A stretch of 64,000 nucleotides of DNA from Flavobacterium chungbukense (GTDB lineage Bacteria > Bacteroidota > Bacteroidia > Flavobacteriales > Flavobacteriaceae). Each line of letters begins with the position of its first letter. Position 1 is the stretch's first letter. A program made the translations under genes and the position numbers. The stretch spans positions 682,001-746,000 of the forward strand of contig NZ_JAJGZV010000001.1 in the NCBI RefSeq assembly GCF_020805785.1. The letters are read 5' to 3'. Positions 28,274-36,464 of this stretch are shown piece after piece. The notes beneath the pieces were generated by a model that did not search any database, was not told where the DNA came from, and saw only the letters and a program-made list of their open reading frames with translations.

Positions 28274-28792
28274 GTGAAGCATTCGCGCCTGAGACATATA
28301 TATATACTTTTTACGATGATTTTTTTTGTTCCTTTTGTAGGAATTTGTCAGAGTAACGATAATTTAATGGAAACTATAATTACATCAGGTAACAATGCGA
28401 CGGGAACTTCAGGTACTGTTGCTTATTCAATTGGACAGGTATTTTACACATATATGGGAGTTGATGCTGTTTATAGTGTAGCACAAGGAATTCAACAGCA
28501 AGTAAAAGACGAATCGCTAGATATTCCAGATGTAGAAGAGCCTGCTAAAGCAGAAATGTTTGTTTATCCAAATCCAACTTCTGATTTTGTTAATATCAGT
28601 TTAAATGGAATAGAATTAGAAGGACAGCGATCATATAGACTTTACGATATTCAAGCAAGGCTTTTAAAGCAAAATACAATTTATCAAACTGATACCCAAG
28701 TCAGTTTAAATAATCTTAGCCCTTCTATTTATATACTGGTAGTATATGTAGACAATAAGATTTTGAAATCATTTAAAATTATTAAAAATTAA
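28274..28792 (+). CDS. Small secreted protein with T9SS type A sorting domain
   Basis: A 172-residue protein. A GTG start at 28274 gives MKHSRLRHIYILFTMIFFVP, a good signal peptide with a basic n-region; the next ATG at 28316 would remove the basic part. The middle (ITSGNNATGTSGTVAYSIGQVFYT) is a short motif seen in flavobacterial surface proteins. The last 80 residues (FVYPNPTSDFVNISLNG, YRLYDIQARLLKQ, LSPSIYILVVYVDN, FKIIKN) are a typical type A Por-secretion sorting domain, so the protein should leave the cell by type IX secretion. It is the first gene of a three-gene series. Confidence 0.88.
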   Translation: MKHSRLRHIYILFTMIFFVPFVGICQSNDNLMETIITSGNNATGTSGTVAYSIGQVFYTYMGVDAVYSVAQGIQQQVKDESLDIPDVEEPAKAEMFVYPNPTSDFVNISLNGIELEGQRSYRLYDIQARLLKQNTIYQTDTQVSLNNLSPSIYILVVYVDNKILKSFKIIKN

Positions 28793-28806
28793 AAACGGAA
28801 GATCTA

Positions 28807-29535
28807 ATGAAACTGGCACATACCCTCTTATTCTTATTTGTAACTTTATCGCTTAAGGTATTTGCACAATCACCTGAAAAAATGAGTTATCAGGCCATCA
28901 TTCGTGCACAAGATAATAGCTTGGTAGCTAATTCGAAGATAAGTCTTAAAGTTGTAGTGCATCAAAGTACCGCAACTGGAACTACTGTTTATCAGGAAAC
29001 GCATTCTCCTACAACAAATAGTAATGGATTAGTTTCTCTTGAAATCGGTACAGGAGCAATTGTAACGGGAGATTTTAGTAAAATCGCTTGGGATAAAGGC
29101 CCTTATTATATCGAAACACAAGTTGATGTTAAAGGAGGTACTAATTACAATATCACTGGTGTTACGCAGCTTTTAAGTGTTCCTTACGCTTTATATGCAA
29201 AAACAGCTGGCGGAACATCAAACACTCCTTTTAGATCTGCGATAATTGCATTTACTGCTTCGAGAAATATTGCTGCCGCCGATGTAAATAATACAATAGA
29301 ATGCACAACATCTGCTACATTGACATTGACTTCAGATTTTGGAAGTATGGCGGTAGGTGAAACGGTTAATTTAGAGGCGCACAATGGTGCTATATTAACA
29401 GTACAGGCGGCTTCTGGCGTGACAATTAACTACACTGCTGCAGGTAGTGGAAAGTTTACTAGTACGGCAGGAAACGTTAGATTCGGATTCCTTAGAAAAA
29501 CAGGAACAAACTCTTATATTATTTCTGGACAATGA
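28807..29535 (+). CDS. Secreted protein of unknown function, flavobacterial surface-protein N-terminal type
   Basis: A 242-residue protein with a signal peptide (MKLAHTLLFLFVTLSLKVFA, then Q). The first 130 residues (MSYQAIIRAQDNSLVANSKI, VYQETHSPTTNSNGLVSLEIG, WDKGPYYIETQVDVKGG, QLLSVPYALYAKTA) match a beta-sandwich-like unit often seen at the start of long flavobacterial surface proteins. The rest is a short beta-rich tail without a recognised domain. The stop overlaps the next start (ATGA, 29532), so it is translationally coupled to the beta-helix gene. No enzyme function can be assigned. Confidence 0.75.
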   Translation: MKLAHTLLFLFVTLSLKVFAQSPEKMSYQAIIRAQDNSLVANSKISLKVVVHQSTATGTTVYQETHSPTTNSNGLVSLEIGTGAIVTGDFSKIAWDKGPYYIETQVDVKGGTNYNITGVTQLLSVPYALYAKTAGGTSNTPFRSAIIAFTASRNIAAADVNNTIECTTSATLTLTSDFGSMAVGETVNLEAHNGAILTVQAASGVTINYTAAGSGKFTSTAGNVRFGFLRKTGTNSYIISGQ

Positions 29536-31694
29536 AACATCTAATTTACTTTTTACTCCTTTCGGTTTCAGGTTTTTCACAAAATTATCATTATGCGATT
29601 GATGAGGCGCCGGTTAAAAGTCCTGTTTCTCCTGTAGCCGATAATCAGCCGGAAGAAATAGAATATTTTAATGCTTATTTGTTGCCAATATCGCAAAAAG
29701 CTAGTATTCAATCTGCTTTAGATCAATATGGTTCTGTGCGACTTGAAAAAGGAAATTATTCAGGTATTAGTATTGTTTTAAAAAGTAATCAGAGATTATT
29801 CGGGCATCCAACATTAAATACAGTGACGGGTATAAGAATTGCTTCAGGGAGTACTAATGTAAAAGTGCAAAATATAACTGCAACTGCTCCAAGTGGTATT
29901 TATTTTGAAGCTGGTGCTCCAATCACAAATTCTGAATTTAAAAATATTGAGTCTACTCCGATTACTTCTACAGGAGGGATGATTGAAAACAATAGCTTTA
30001 TAAATCTGTCAAGATGTGTTTTAAAGTGGGACATGAGCAGTTCTGGATATTTTAGAAATAATAAAATAATCAAACATAGAATTCATGCTTATTACCCGCA
30101 GATAGTTATGAAAGGTAATAGCACAACTCCAAGTTATGGAAATGTGCAATTATGGATAAACATGCTAACTCCTGGTGGAAATGGTGCTGAAATAGATAAC
30201 GTTAAAACATTAACTTGGGTTGGTGTGGATTCTGAAAGCTGGAATTTTAATAATTACAGCAGTAAAGCGCTTATAGAGATGAAAAATATGGGCGATGTTA
30301 GAATTGCTGCAATATCTGGTGGAAACCTAATCTCGACTCCAACACCTGTATTTGATATCGCGGCAAATAATCTCTTGATGTCAAGAAAGTTTATAAGTGC
30401 CGCTGCTGCTGGTAATAGTACTTTGAGAGCAAATACCAACATGTTTATTTTAGATAGCAATTCAGAAGGTTATAATATCGATAAAGCAAGTACAGGATTC
30501 GACTTTAAAGGACGATTTAATGGTTCAAATGTAGCTTTAGGTGGTGTAAATTTAACTGCAGCTCTTACAGATACTCCGACAATTTCTAAATTAACCAATA
30601 CAATTTTAGGAGCGAAAAAAACACCTTGGGAAAGACCTGTTTTCGATCCAATTCCTAATCCAACTGGAGATAATTGGGCTACAGAAAGAGCAGGTAAAAC
30701 AGATCAGAAAAATTACATCCAAGATTTAATAAATAAAAATGGTATTGCAGAATTAACTGAAGGGACGTATTATATAGGTTCTACTTTAACTATTAAAAAT
30801 AATCAGGGAATTATCGGAAAAGGAACTGGAAAAACTATTATAGTAGGTTTAAAAGACGATTTTCCTTTAATAACAGCTGTGGACGTTGGACCATCAGAGG
30901 TAAAATGTTATTTGTCTAACATGACACTGCAAGGAGGTCTTTCTGGACTTAGAATGAGTTATACAAGTGGAGGAACTGTGCAATGGAGTGCTTGTATTTT
31001 TAAATATTTAGTCTTTAGAAATCAAAAGTATGGAATTCATTTTGATAAAGGTTATGGTTTTGATAACAACTTTATTGAACATATAAGCTTTGTAAATACT
31101 ACTACAGGTGTTTATCAAGAAACCGATCCTGCTTATAGTGGAGGAGAAACTCCAACAATGATGTATATTGATAAAGTGGTTTTTTATAAATGCCAATGGC
31201 TTAATAATACCAAAGCTTTAAGTTTAATTTCTGCTAGAGCATCGAACTTAAATGCTTGGATTGATTGTAATTTTGATAATAATGGTACAGTTGCCGATAT
31301 TAAATATTATAACTCTCCGTTTTTTGCTAATTGTACATTTACTAATAATAAAGGAGATTATGTTATAGGGGGAGAAAATACAGTAGAATTTTATTCCTGC
31401 TTATTTGAAAAAAACACTGCCGCTGCTACCTTTAAATTATATGGAGCATATTTGGAAGGCTGTACAATTTTAGACAATGTAAGTTTGTTTAAAAATTATA
31501 CTCCTGCAGGATTCATAACAAATTCTACAATAACAGGTAATGTAGGTAGTTTAACCTCTGGAATGATTGTGAATAGCAGTATACCCGCTAGTCCAACATT
31601 CAACAAGCTTTTGGTTAACATTAATGCTGCAAAACCAACTACTATTATAGAGGCAGCACCTAATCCTTATCCGCAGCTTTTAGTAACACAATAA
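29532..31694 (+). CDS. Large secreted parallel beta-helix protein, pectate-lyase-like fold
   Basis: A 720-residue protein with a signal peptide (MKHLIYFLLLSVSGFS, then Q). Two helix-forming blocks are visible. The first (about 60-300) has short repeats such as NITATAPSGIYFEAG and MIENNSFINLS. The second starts near 375 with NWATERAGKTDQKNYIQDLI and AELTEGTYYIGSTLTIKNNQ, the N-terminal cap of pectate_lyase_3 proteins, and continues with repeats ending FYSCLFEKNTAAATF. No catalytic residues of a known lyase or glycosidase family could be picked out. There is no clear T9SS sorting domain at the C-terminus, unlike the first gene of the operon. It could bind or cut a polysaccharide. Confidence 0.78.
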   Translation: MKHLIYFLLLSVSGFSQNYHYAIDEAPVKSPVSPVADNQPEEIEYFNAYLLPISQKASIQSALDQYGSVRLEKGNYSGISIVLKSNQRLFGHPTLNTVTGIRIASGSTNVKVQNITATAPSGIYFEAGAPITNSEFKNIESTPITSTGGMIENNSFINLSRCVLKWDMSSSGYFRNNKIIKHRIHAYYPQIVMKGNSTTPSYGNVQLWINMLTPGGNGAEIDNVKTLTWVGVDSESWNFNNYSSKALIEMKNMGDVRIAAISGGNLISTPTPVFDIAANNLLMSRKFISAAAAGNSTLRANTNMFILDSNSEGYNIDKASTGFDFKGRFNGSNVALGGVNLTAALTDTPTISKLTNTILGAKKTPWERPVFDPIPNPTGDNWATERAGKTDQKNYIQDLINKNGIAELTEGTYYIGSTLTIKNNQGIIGKGTGKTIIVGLKDDFPLITAVDVGPSEVKCYLSNMTLQGGLSGLRMSYTSGGTVQWSACIFKYLVFRNQKYGIHFDKGYGFDNNFIEHISFVNTTTGVYQETDPAYSGGETPTMMYIDKVVFYKCQWLNNTKALSLISARASNLNAWIDCNFDNNGTVADIKYYNSPFFANCTFTNNKGDYVIGGENTVEFYSCLFEKNTAAATFKLYGAYLEGCTILDNVSLFKNYTPAGFITNSTITGNVGSLTSGMIVNSSIPASPTFNKLLVNINAAKPTTIIEAAPNPYPQLLVTQ

Positions 31695-31720
31695 AGATAC
31701 CATACAATCATATAGTACAA

Positions 31721-31751
31721 AGAGGTTCATTTATTTGAGCCTCTTTTTTTT
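31721..31751 (+). terminator. Terminator of the secreted-protein operon
   Basis: AGAGGTTCA pairs with TGAGCCTCT (one G-T pair) and is followed by eight or more T. It lies 26 bases after the beta-helix gene stop. Confidence 0.8.
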
Positions 31752-31882
31752 GTAACATATATTGAGCACTTGTCATTTTGTATTTTTTATGTAGTTTAAA
31801 ACTATTTTTTTTTAGTCGTAAAATAGACAAGCAGAGAATTTGAAAAATCTTTTTAAAAATTACTTGGACAGGATGTTTTAAC

Positions 31883-31907
31883 TGTAGTGTTTCGTCGATA
31901 ATTTTTT
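31883..31907 (+). repeat. Shared 25-base intergenic element, copy A
   Basis: The core GTTTCGTCGATAATTTTTT shares 21 of 25 positions with the segment at 46643-46667, and a TTTTAAC lies just upstream in both. Both copies are on the plus strand in non-coding DNA ahead of plus-strand genes. Confidence 0.5.
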
Positions 31908-32072
31908 ATCGGATAAAATTTTGTCCTAATTTTTCTCTTTTACTGTTTTCAGTTGTATCGTGTATGTTCGACAACAGGTGAAAATACGTGGTTATTATCC
32001 TATAAAATAAGGGTTTTTTGAACGTTTTTAAACGGATATTCTAGTTGAAAAACATCACAAGTTGTATTTTAT

Positions 32073-32088
32073 CGGATTTTAAAATCCG
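32073..32088. promoter_or_regulatory. 16-base perfect palindrome, candidate operator
   Basis: CGGATTTTAAAATCCG is fully self-complementary with no spacer. It lies about 240 bases before the first mini XRE gene. Its role as a binding site is inferred only from its symmetry. Confidence 0.35.
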
Positions 32089-32325
32089 TTGAACAGATTT
32101 ATTATTATAAACTCGAAACATTATATATTTTTGATCAGAATTTAAAATGAATGATAAAGAAAAACCGTCATTTAGCTTTAAACCTTATTAATAATTGAAT
32201 AGTTGTTGTGAAAATGTGTTTTTTTTACAAATAAGATAAAAATTGTAAGATGTCTTCTTGTATGAATTTTATTAATAGTGATAAGATTAACTTGAAATAA
32301 GAATTATTTATATTTTTTACTTTTT

Positions 32326-32556
32326 ATGAAATATAGTGTATACGAAAATATCAGAAAGATAAGAGAATTAAAAAATTTCACCAGAGAATATGTGGCTGCT
32401 GAATTAAAAATGAGCACCAGTGGTTATGGTAAAATTGAACGAGGTGATGTCGATTTAACTGTTTCTAAACTAATTGAAATCTCGAAAGTTTTAGAGGTCT
32501 CAATTGAGTTCATATTTAAATTTGATGTTTCCATTTTTTTTAGTGAAACTAGATGA
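32326..32556 (+). CDS. Mini XRE-family DNA-binding protein 1
   Basis: A 76-residue protein that is almost wholly one XRE/Cro helix-turn-helix: IRKIRELKNFTREYVAAELKMSTSGYGKIERGDVDLTVSKLIEISKVLEVSIEFIF. The KIERG and LTVSKLIEISKVL segments are family hallmarks. There is no second domain, so it is a bare DNA-binding unit. It is followed 75 bases later by a similar gene, which suggests tandem duplication. Both lie next to the antiterminator that faces the exopolysaccharide locus, so control of that locus is possible. Confidence 0.85.
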   Translation: MKYSVYENIRKIRELKNFTREYVAAELKMSTSGYGKIERGDVDLTVSKLIEISKVLEVSIEFIFKFDVSIFFSETR

Positions 32557-32631
32557 TAAATCTCTTTTCAAAATTTATTGAATATTATAATATAAAACGA
32601 ATAACCCTAGCTAATTATAAAAAATAGGATC

Positions 32632-32835
32632 ATGGAAAATTACTATTTAAAAATTAAAGAGTACCGTTTGCAAAATAATCATACACCTGAATATGTCGCT
32701 ATTCAAATGGAGATGAGCGTAAAAAAGTATGAAAAAATCGAACTAGGAATGATTGATCTTAAATTGTCAAAACTAGATCAATTAGTTAAGATTCTTGGAA
32801 TCAAAAAAAGTCAAATTTTTCAACTTGATAATTAA
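32632..32835 (+). CDS. Mini XRE-family DNA-binding protein 2
   Basis: A 67-residue XRE-type protein: IKEYRLQNNHTPEYVAIQMEMSVKKYEKIELGMIDLKLSKLDQLVKILGI. It lines up with the preceding 76-residue protein over its whole length (EYVA, M-S, Y-KIE-G, L-SKL). The recognition helix differs, so the two probably read different sites or form mixed dimers. The gap between them is 75 bases. It converges on the antiterminator gene, whose stop lies 72 bases further on. Confidence 0.83.
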   Translation: MENYYLKIKEYRLQNNHTPEYVAIQMEMSVKKYEKIELGMIDLKLSKLDQLVKILGIKKSQIFQLDN

Positions 32836-32907
32836 TTTATCTAATTTCTTAATCAAAAGCAGAGTTTGTATTTGAAAGATGTTTCTTTATTTATCAAACT
32901 CTTTTTA

Positions 32908-33375
32908 TTATTTATGTTTTACCTTTAAGACATATCCTAAAGATTCTAAAATTAATACATAATGCGTTTTTGTAATATCTTTTACAACTGCATTTTGGTC
33001 ACAGAAAGGACCAGAATTTAAATGTATCTGATCTCCGATTTGATATTGCATTACCGATATGTCTGAAGAAGTGTCGCTACTGTTAAGCCATTCTTTGATG
33101 GTTTCAATTTCTTGATCTTTTACAATGGCATGTCTTCCCAGCCAGAATAAAAAACGTATTACTCCTGGAGAGTGAAAAACTAAATTTCTATCTTTTTCTG
33201 CTAATTGTACAAATATGTAGTGATTGAATAAAGGAACTTCTACCTTTACTTTCCTGTCAGATCTTTGTTGCACTTTTTTAATTACAGGACAATACGAATT
33301 AATGTTGAATTTGCTTAATTGTTCTGCTGCTCTTTTTTCCCATTTAGGTTTAGTGTACACTACATACCATTTCAT
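32908..33375 (-). CDS. UpxY/RfaH-like NusG-family transcription antiterminator
   Basis: A 155-residue NusG paralogue. The NGN domain covers the first 95 residues (MKWYVVYTKPKWEKRAAEQL, VPLFNHYIFVQLAEKDR, VIRFLFWLGRHAIVKDQEIE). A KOW-like segment follows (YQIGDQIHLNSGPFCDQNAVVKD). The short length and the YTKPKWEKRA opening are typical of specialised UpxY proteins, which let polymerase read through long polysaccharide operons. It is transcribed away from the exopolysaccharide operon, whose first gene starts 596 bases away, whereas in Bacteroides such genes usually head the operon itself. Confidence 0.9.
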   Translation of the reverse strand: MKWYVVYTKPKWEKRAAEQLSKFNINSYCPVIKKVQQRSDRKVKVEVPLFNHYIFVQLAEKDRNLVFHSPGVIRFLFWLGRHAIVKDQEIETIKEWLNSSDTSSDISVMQYQIGDQIHLNSGPFCDQNAVVKDITKTHYVLILESLGYVLKVKHK

Positions 33376-33970
33376 AATTTTAAATTATTTGTCGTATTTG
33401 TAAATTAGTTTTTAAATAGTTAAAGCTTCTTACTTGTAAATTGTTTTGTGATTATTTTTTAACAGAAATTTTTCTTTAAATTAATCGCATTATTAAAAAA
33501 ATAATACACATTTTTTACGCTAGTAATTTTTTGTTGTATTCATTACGATGTAACCCGATTGATAAGTAAACTGGGGTGTAAATTTAATTCCAAGCATTTA
33601 AAATTAGCAATGTATTTTATCTTAAAATTTCCTTATTAAGGACATTTAGCAACAAAAAAGCAATTTCGGATTACGGGTATTATTATAATTTTATCTTAAA
33701 TTATTATTAGGGATTGACCGATAAAAATGACTTCAAAAGTTTTACTTTTTTAGAATTTTTAGTCCTATTGAACAAGTCATAAACTATAATTTTTTAAAGT
33801 TTTTTACCATTGTAATCTGATTTTTTGAGTAGTTAAAATGTAACTATTCACGGGGAACCCTTTTTTAAAATTTTGAAAAAGCTTTGAAAACCCCAGTAAA
33901 ATGGCTGAAAACATTTTAGACAGATAATCTACATTAACAAACTATAAATTTAATTTAAAACATTAAGCAG
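33376..33970. promoter_or_regulatory. Divergent control region and long leader of the exopolysaccharide operon
   Basis: A 595-base non-coding region between the antiterminator gene and the first exopolysaccharide gene. It holds the TCCTTATTAAGGA palindrome at 33630-33642. Nearer the operon there is a GGGGAACCCTTTTTT stretch at about 33853-33867, with further A/T tracts after it. Long leaders of this kind are where NusG paralogues are recruited, but no known recruitment sequence was recognised. No clear promoter consensus was found. Confidence 0.5.
33630..33642. promoter_or_regulatory. CCTTATTAAGG palindrome, copy 2
   Basis: TCCTTATTAAGGA is a perfect 6+1+6 inverted repeat in the leader of the exopolysaccharide operon. 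The 11-base core is identical to the copy upstream of the NRPS operon at 27854-27864. Confidence 0.4.
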
Positions 33971-34405
33971 ATGAAAATTGGAATAACCTTTAGTGCTTTT
34001 GATTTGTTACATGCAGGGCACGTTAAAATGCTGGAAGAAGCAAAACAACATTGTGATTATTTAATTGTTGGTTTACAAACAGACCCAACATTAGATCGCC
34101 CAACAAAAAATAAACCAACTCAAACTGTAGTAGAGCGCTACATACAGTTAAAGGCTTGTAAATTTGTTGATGAAATAGTTCCTTATGCTACAGAGCAAGA
34201 TCTAGAAGATATTTTAAAAGCTTTTGCTATTGATGTTCGTATTTTAGGAGATGAATATAAGGAGAGAGATTTTACAGGCAGAACTTATTGCGAAGAAAAA
34301 GGAATCGAATTACATTTCAATACTAGAGATCACCGTTTTTCTAGTACTAATCTACGTCATGAAGTTTATCAACGAGAAGTTTTAGTTCATTCAAATGGAA
34401 ATTAA
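33971..34405 (+). CDS. TagD-like nucleotidyltransferase (cytidylyltransferase/adenylyltransferase)
   Basis: A 144-residue protein of the HxGH nucleotidyltransferase superfamily: GITFSAFDLLHAGHVKMLEEA carries HAGH at about residues 15-18. In place of the usual RTxGISTT signature it has RFSSTNLR near the C-terminus, so it belongs to the TagD/HldE-C group but is not a standard glycerol-3-phosphate cytidylyltransferase. It should join a phosphorylated small alcohol or sugar to CMP or AMP. It is the first gene of the operon and overlaps manC by 11 bases, so it probably supplies an unusual activated building block or substituent. Confidence 0.82.
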   Translation: MKIGITFSAFDLLHAGHVKMLEEAKQHCDYLIVGLQTDPTLDRPTKNKPTQTVVERYIQLKACKFVDEIVPYATEQDLEDILKAFAIDVRILGDEYKERDFTGRTYCEEKGIELHFNTRDHRFSSTNLRHEVYQREVLVHSNGN

Positions 34406-35396
34406 CAAAATCACCCACGTCATTTTAACAGGAGGAGTAGGCAGTAGATTATGGCCTCTTTCAAGAAAAACATTACCGAAGCAATATCTTGAGCTTTTTG
34501 AAGGCGAATCACTTTTTGAAAAGACCGTGATCCGCAGTCTTGATATGTCTAATAAAACAATTGTAGTTGGAAATATTGAGAACTACAAAATGAGTAATGT
34601 TATTATGTCGAAATTCGAGAAACCTTTTACGCATATTGTAGAAGCAGTTCCTCGTAATACAGCTGCCGCTATTGCGTTTGCTGCATTCGCATCTGAGCCT
34701 GAAGATATTTTGTTGGTTACACCATCAGATCATATTATTGAAGGCAGTGAATTATATAATAATGCTTTACGTAAGGCAATTGAATTAGCAAATCAAGATT
34801 ATTTGGTAACTTTTGGAATAAAGCCAACGAAGCCAGAAACAGGTTACGGATATATTGAATTTGAAGGTGAAAATGTAATTGCTTTTCACGAGAAACCAGA
34901 TTCTAAAACCGCCAATACTTATCTAGAAAATGGAAATTATTTTTGGAATAGCGGTCTTTTTTGTTTCAAAGCGGGAAAGTTTTTAAGTGAACTTGAAAAT
35001 CAGGAACCAGAGGTTTTTTGGGCTTCAAAAAGAGCTTGGGAAGCCAATCAAGATGGTTTTCTAGATTATGATTTGTCATTAGAAATACCATCTATTAGTA
35101 TAGATTATGCTGTTATGGAAAGAAGTAATGACATAAAAGTAGTTCCAGCAGATTTTGAGTGGTCAGATTTAGGTTCTTTTGAGTCGGTTTACGATTACTT
35201 AGTTCAAAAAGATCATCCGATTGATGATAATAGAAATATTGTGATAGGCACATCAATGCATACCACTTTTATTGGGGTAAAAAATTGTATACTGATCTAC
35301 ACTTCAGATGCTTTAATGGTATTGCAAAAAGAAAATTCGCAAGAAGTTAAGCAAGTTTATCAGCAATTAGAATCTATTGCTTCGCCATTGTTATAA
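34395..35396 (+). CDS. manC: Mannose-1-phosphate guanylyltransferase
   Basis: A 333-residue enzyme of the ManC/RfbM group: the nucleotide-binding ILTGGVGSRLWPLSRKTLPKQ is at the N-terminus. VTPSDHIIE, KPTKPETGYGYIEF and FWNSGLFCF follow in the family order. It makes GDP-mannose, the precursor for the Gmd and Fcl steps encoded just downstream. Only the guanylyltransferase part is present; the C-terminal mannose-6-phosphate isomerase domain of longer bifunctional forms is missing. Phosphomannomutase is not in the window and must be supplied elsewhere. Confidence 0.93.
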   Translation: MEINKITHVILTGGVGSRLWPLSRKTLPKQYLELFEGESLFEKTVIRSLDMSNKTIVVGNIENYKMSNVIMSKFEKPFTHIVEAVPRNTAAAIAFAAFASEPEDILLVTPSDHIIEGSELYNNALRKAIELANQDYLVTFGIKPTKPETGYGYIEFEGENVIAFHEKPDSKTANTYLENGNYFWNSGLFCFKAGKFLSELENQEPEVFWASKRAWEANQDGFLDYDLSLEIPSISIDYAVMERSNDIKVVPADFEWSDLGSFESVYDYLVQKDHPIDDNRNIVIGTSMHTTFIGVKNCILIYTSDALMVLQKENSQEVKQVYQQLESIASPLL

Positions 35397-35412
35397 ATAA
35401 AAAACGCATACT

Positions 35413-36366
35413 ATGATTAATAAAAATTCTGTAATATACATTGCTGGTCACAAAGGAATGGTCGGAAGTGCTATTTGGAGAACATTGGAAGCAAAAGGTT
35501 ATAAAAATCTTATTGGAGTTTCGAGCAAAGATTTAGATTTAAGAGAGCAAGAAGCTGTCCGCGATTTTCTCCAAGAAACAAAACCAGATGTTATTATAGA
35601 TGCCGCCGCAAAGGTGGGAGGTATTTTAGCTAACAATGATTTTCCTTATCAATTTTTAATGGAGAACATGCAGATTCAAAATAATCTTATCAGTGAAGCT
35701 CATTATTTAGGCGTAAATAAATTTATTTTTCTAGGCAGTTCTTGTATTTATCCAAAATTAGCTGCGCAGCCATTAAAAGAAGCATATTTATTGACAGCTC
35801 CTTTAGAAAGTACAAACGAATGGTATGCTTTGGCAAAGATTACCGGTGTAAAATTATGCCAGGCAATACGAAATCAATTTGATAGAGATTATGTGAGTTT
35901 AATGCCTACTAATCTATATGGTAGTTACGATAATTTTGATTTAAAAAGTTCTCATGTTCTGCCAGCTATGATTCGCAAATTTCATGAAGCGAAAGAAAAC
36001 AATAATGCTTCCGTAAAATTATGGGGAACAGGTAGTCCGATGCGCGAGTTTTTATTTGTAGAAGATATGGCTGAAGCAGTTGTCTTTGCTTTGGAGAATA
36101 AACTTCCTGAATATTTATACAATGTAGGAACGGGAGAAGATCTTACCATTAAGGAGCTTGCACAAACAATACAAAAAATTGTAGGCCATACAGGAGAAAT
36201 TATTTGGGATGACAGCAAGCCAGACGGAACGCCAAGAAAATTAATGGATGTTTCTAAAATGCATAACATCGGCTGGAAACATCAGGTAAATTTAGAACAG
36301 GGAATACAAACAACTTATAGTTGGTTTTTAGAAAATGTTGAAAATTTAAAAGAGAAAGTTTATTAA
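35413..36366 (+). CDS. fcl: GDP-L-fucose synthase
   Basis: A 317-residue extended SDR: GHKGMVGSAIWRTLE at the N-terminus binds NADP. The conserved FLGSSCIYPKLAAQPLKE, a YALAK active-site Tyr/Lys pair and LMPTNLYGSYDNFD follow, all diagnostic of Fcl/WcaG. It performs the epimerisation and reduction of GDP-4-keto-6-deoxymannose to GDP-L-fucose. The start is 17 bases after manC. The product of gmd, the next gene, is its substrate. Confidence 0.95.
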   Translation: MINKNSVIYIAGHKGMVGSAIWRTLEAKGYKNLIGVSSKDLDLREQEAVRDFLQETKPDVIIDAAAKVGGILANNDFPYQFLMENMQIQNNLISEAHYLGVNKFIFLGSSCIYPKLAAQPLKEAYLLTAPLESTNEWYALAKITGVKLCQAIRNQFDRDYVSLMPTNLYGSYDNFDLKSSHVLPAMIRKFHEAKENNNASVKLWGTGSPMREFLFVEDMAEAVVFALENKLPEYLYNVGTGEDLTIKELAQTIQKIVGHTGEIIWDDSKPDGTPRKLMDVSKMHNIGWKHQVNLEQGIQTTYSWFLENVENLKEKVY

Positions 36367-36464
36367 CGGTTTCTTTCATTAAACTAGAACTAAAAAAAGA
36401 CAATTAAGAATTTATAAACTTTGCAACCAAGGCATAGAATGCCTTAGCGACTTATAATTATATT

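Larger units (their letters stand above)
31752..32325. promoter_or_regulatory. Long upstream region of the mini XRE genes
   Basis: This region of about 570 bases has no gene. It contains a 25-base element (31883-31907) that recurs with four mismatches at 46643-46667. It also holds a perfect 16-base palindrome, CGGATTTTAAAATCCG, at 32073-32088. Such symmetry upstream of XRE-type genes suggests operator sites. No promoter consensus was recognised with confidence. Confidence 0.5.
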
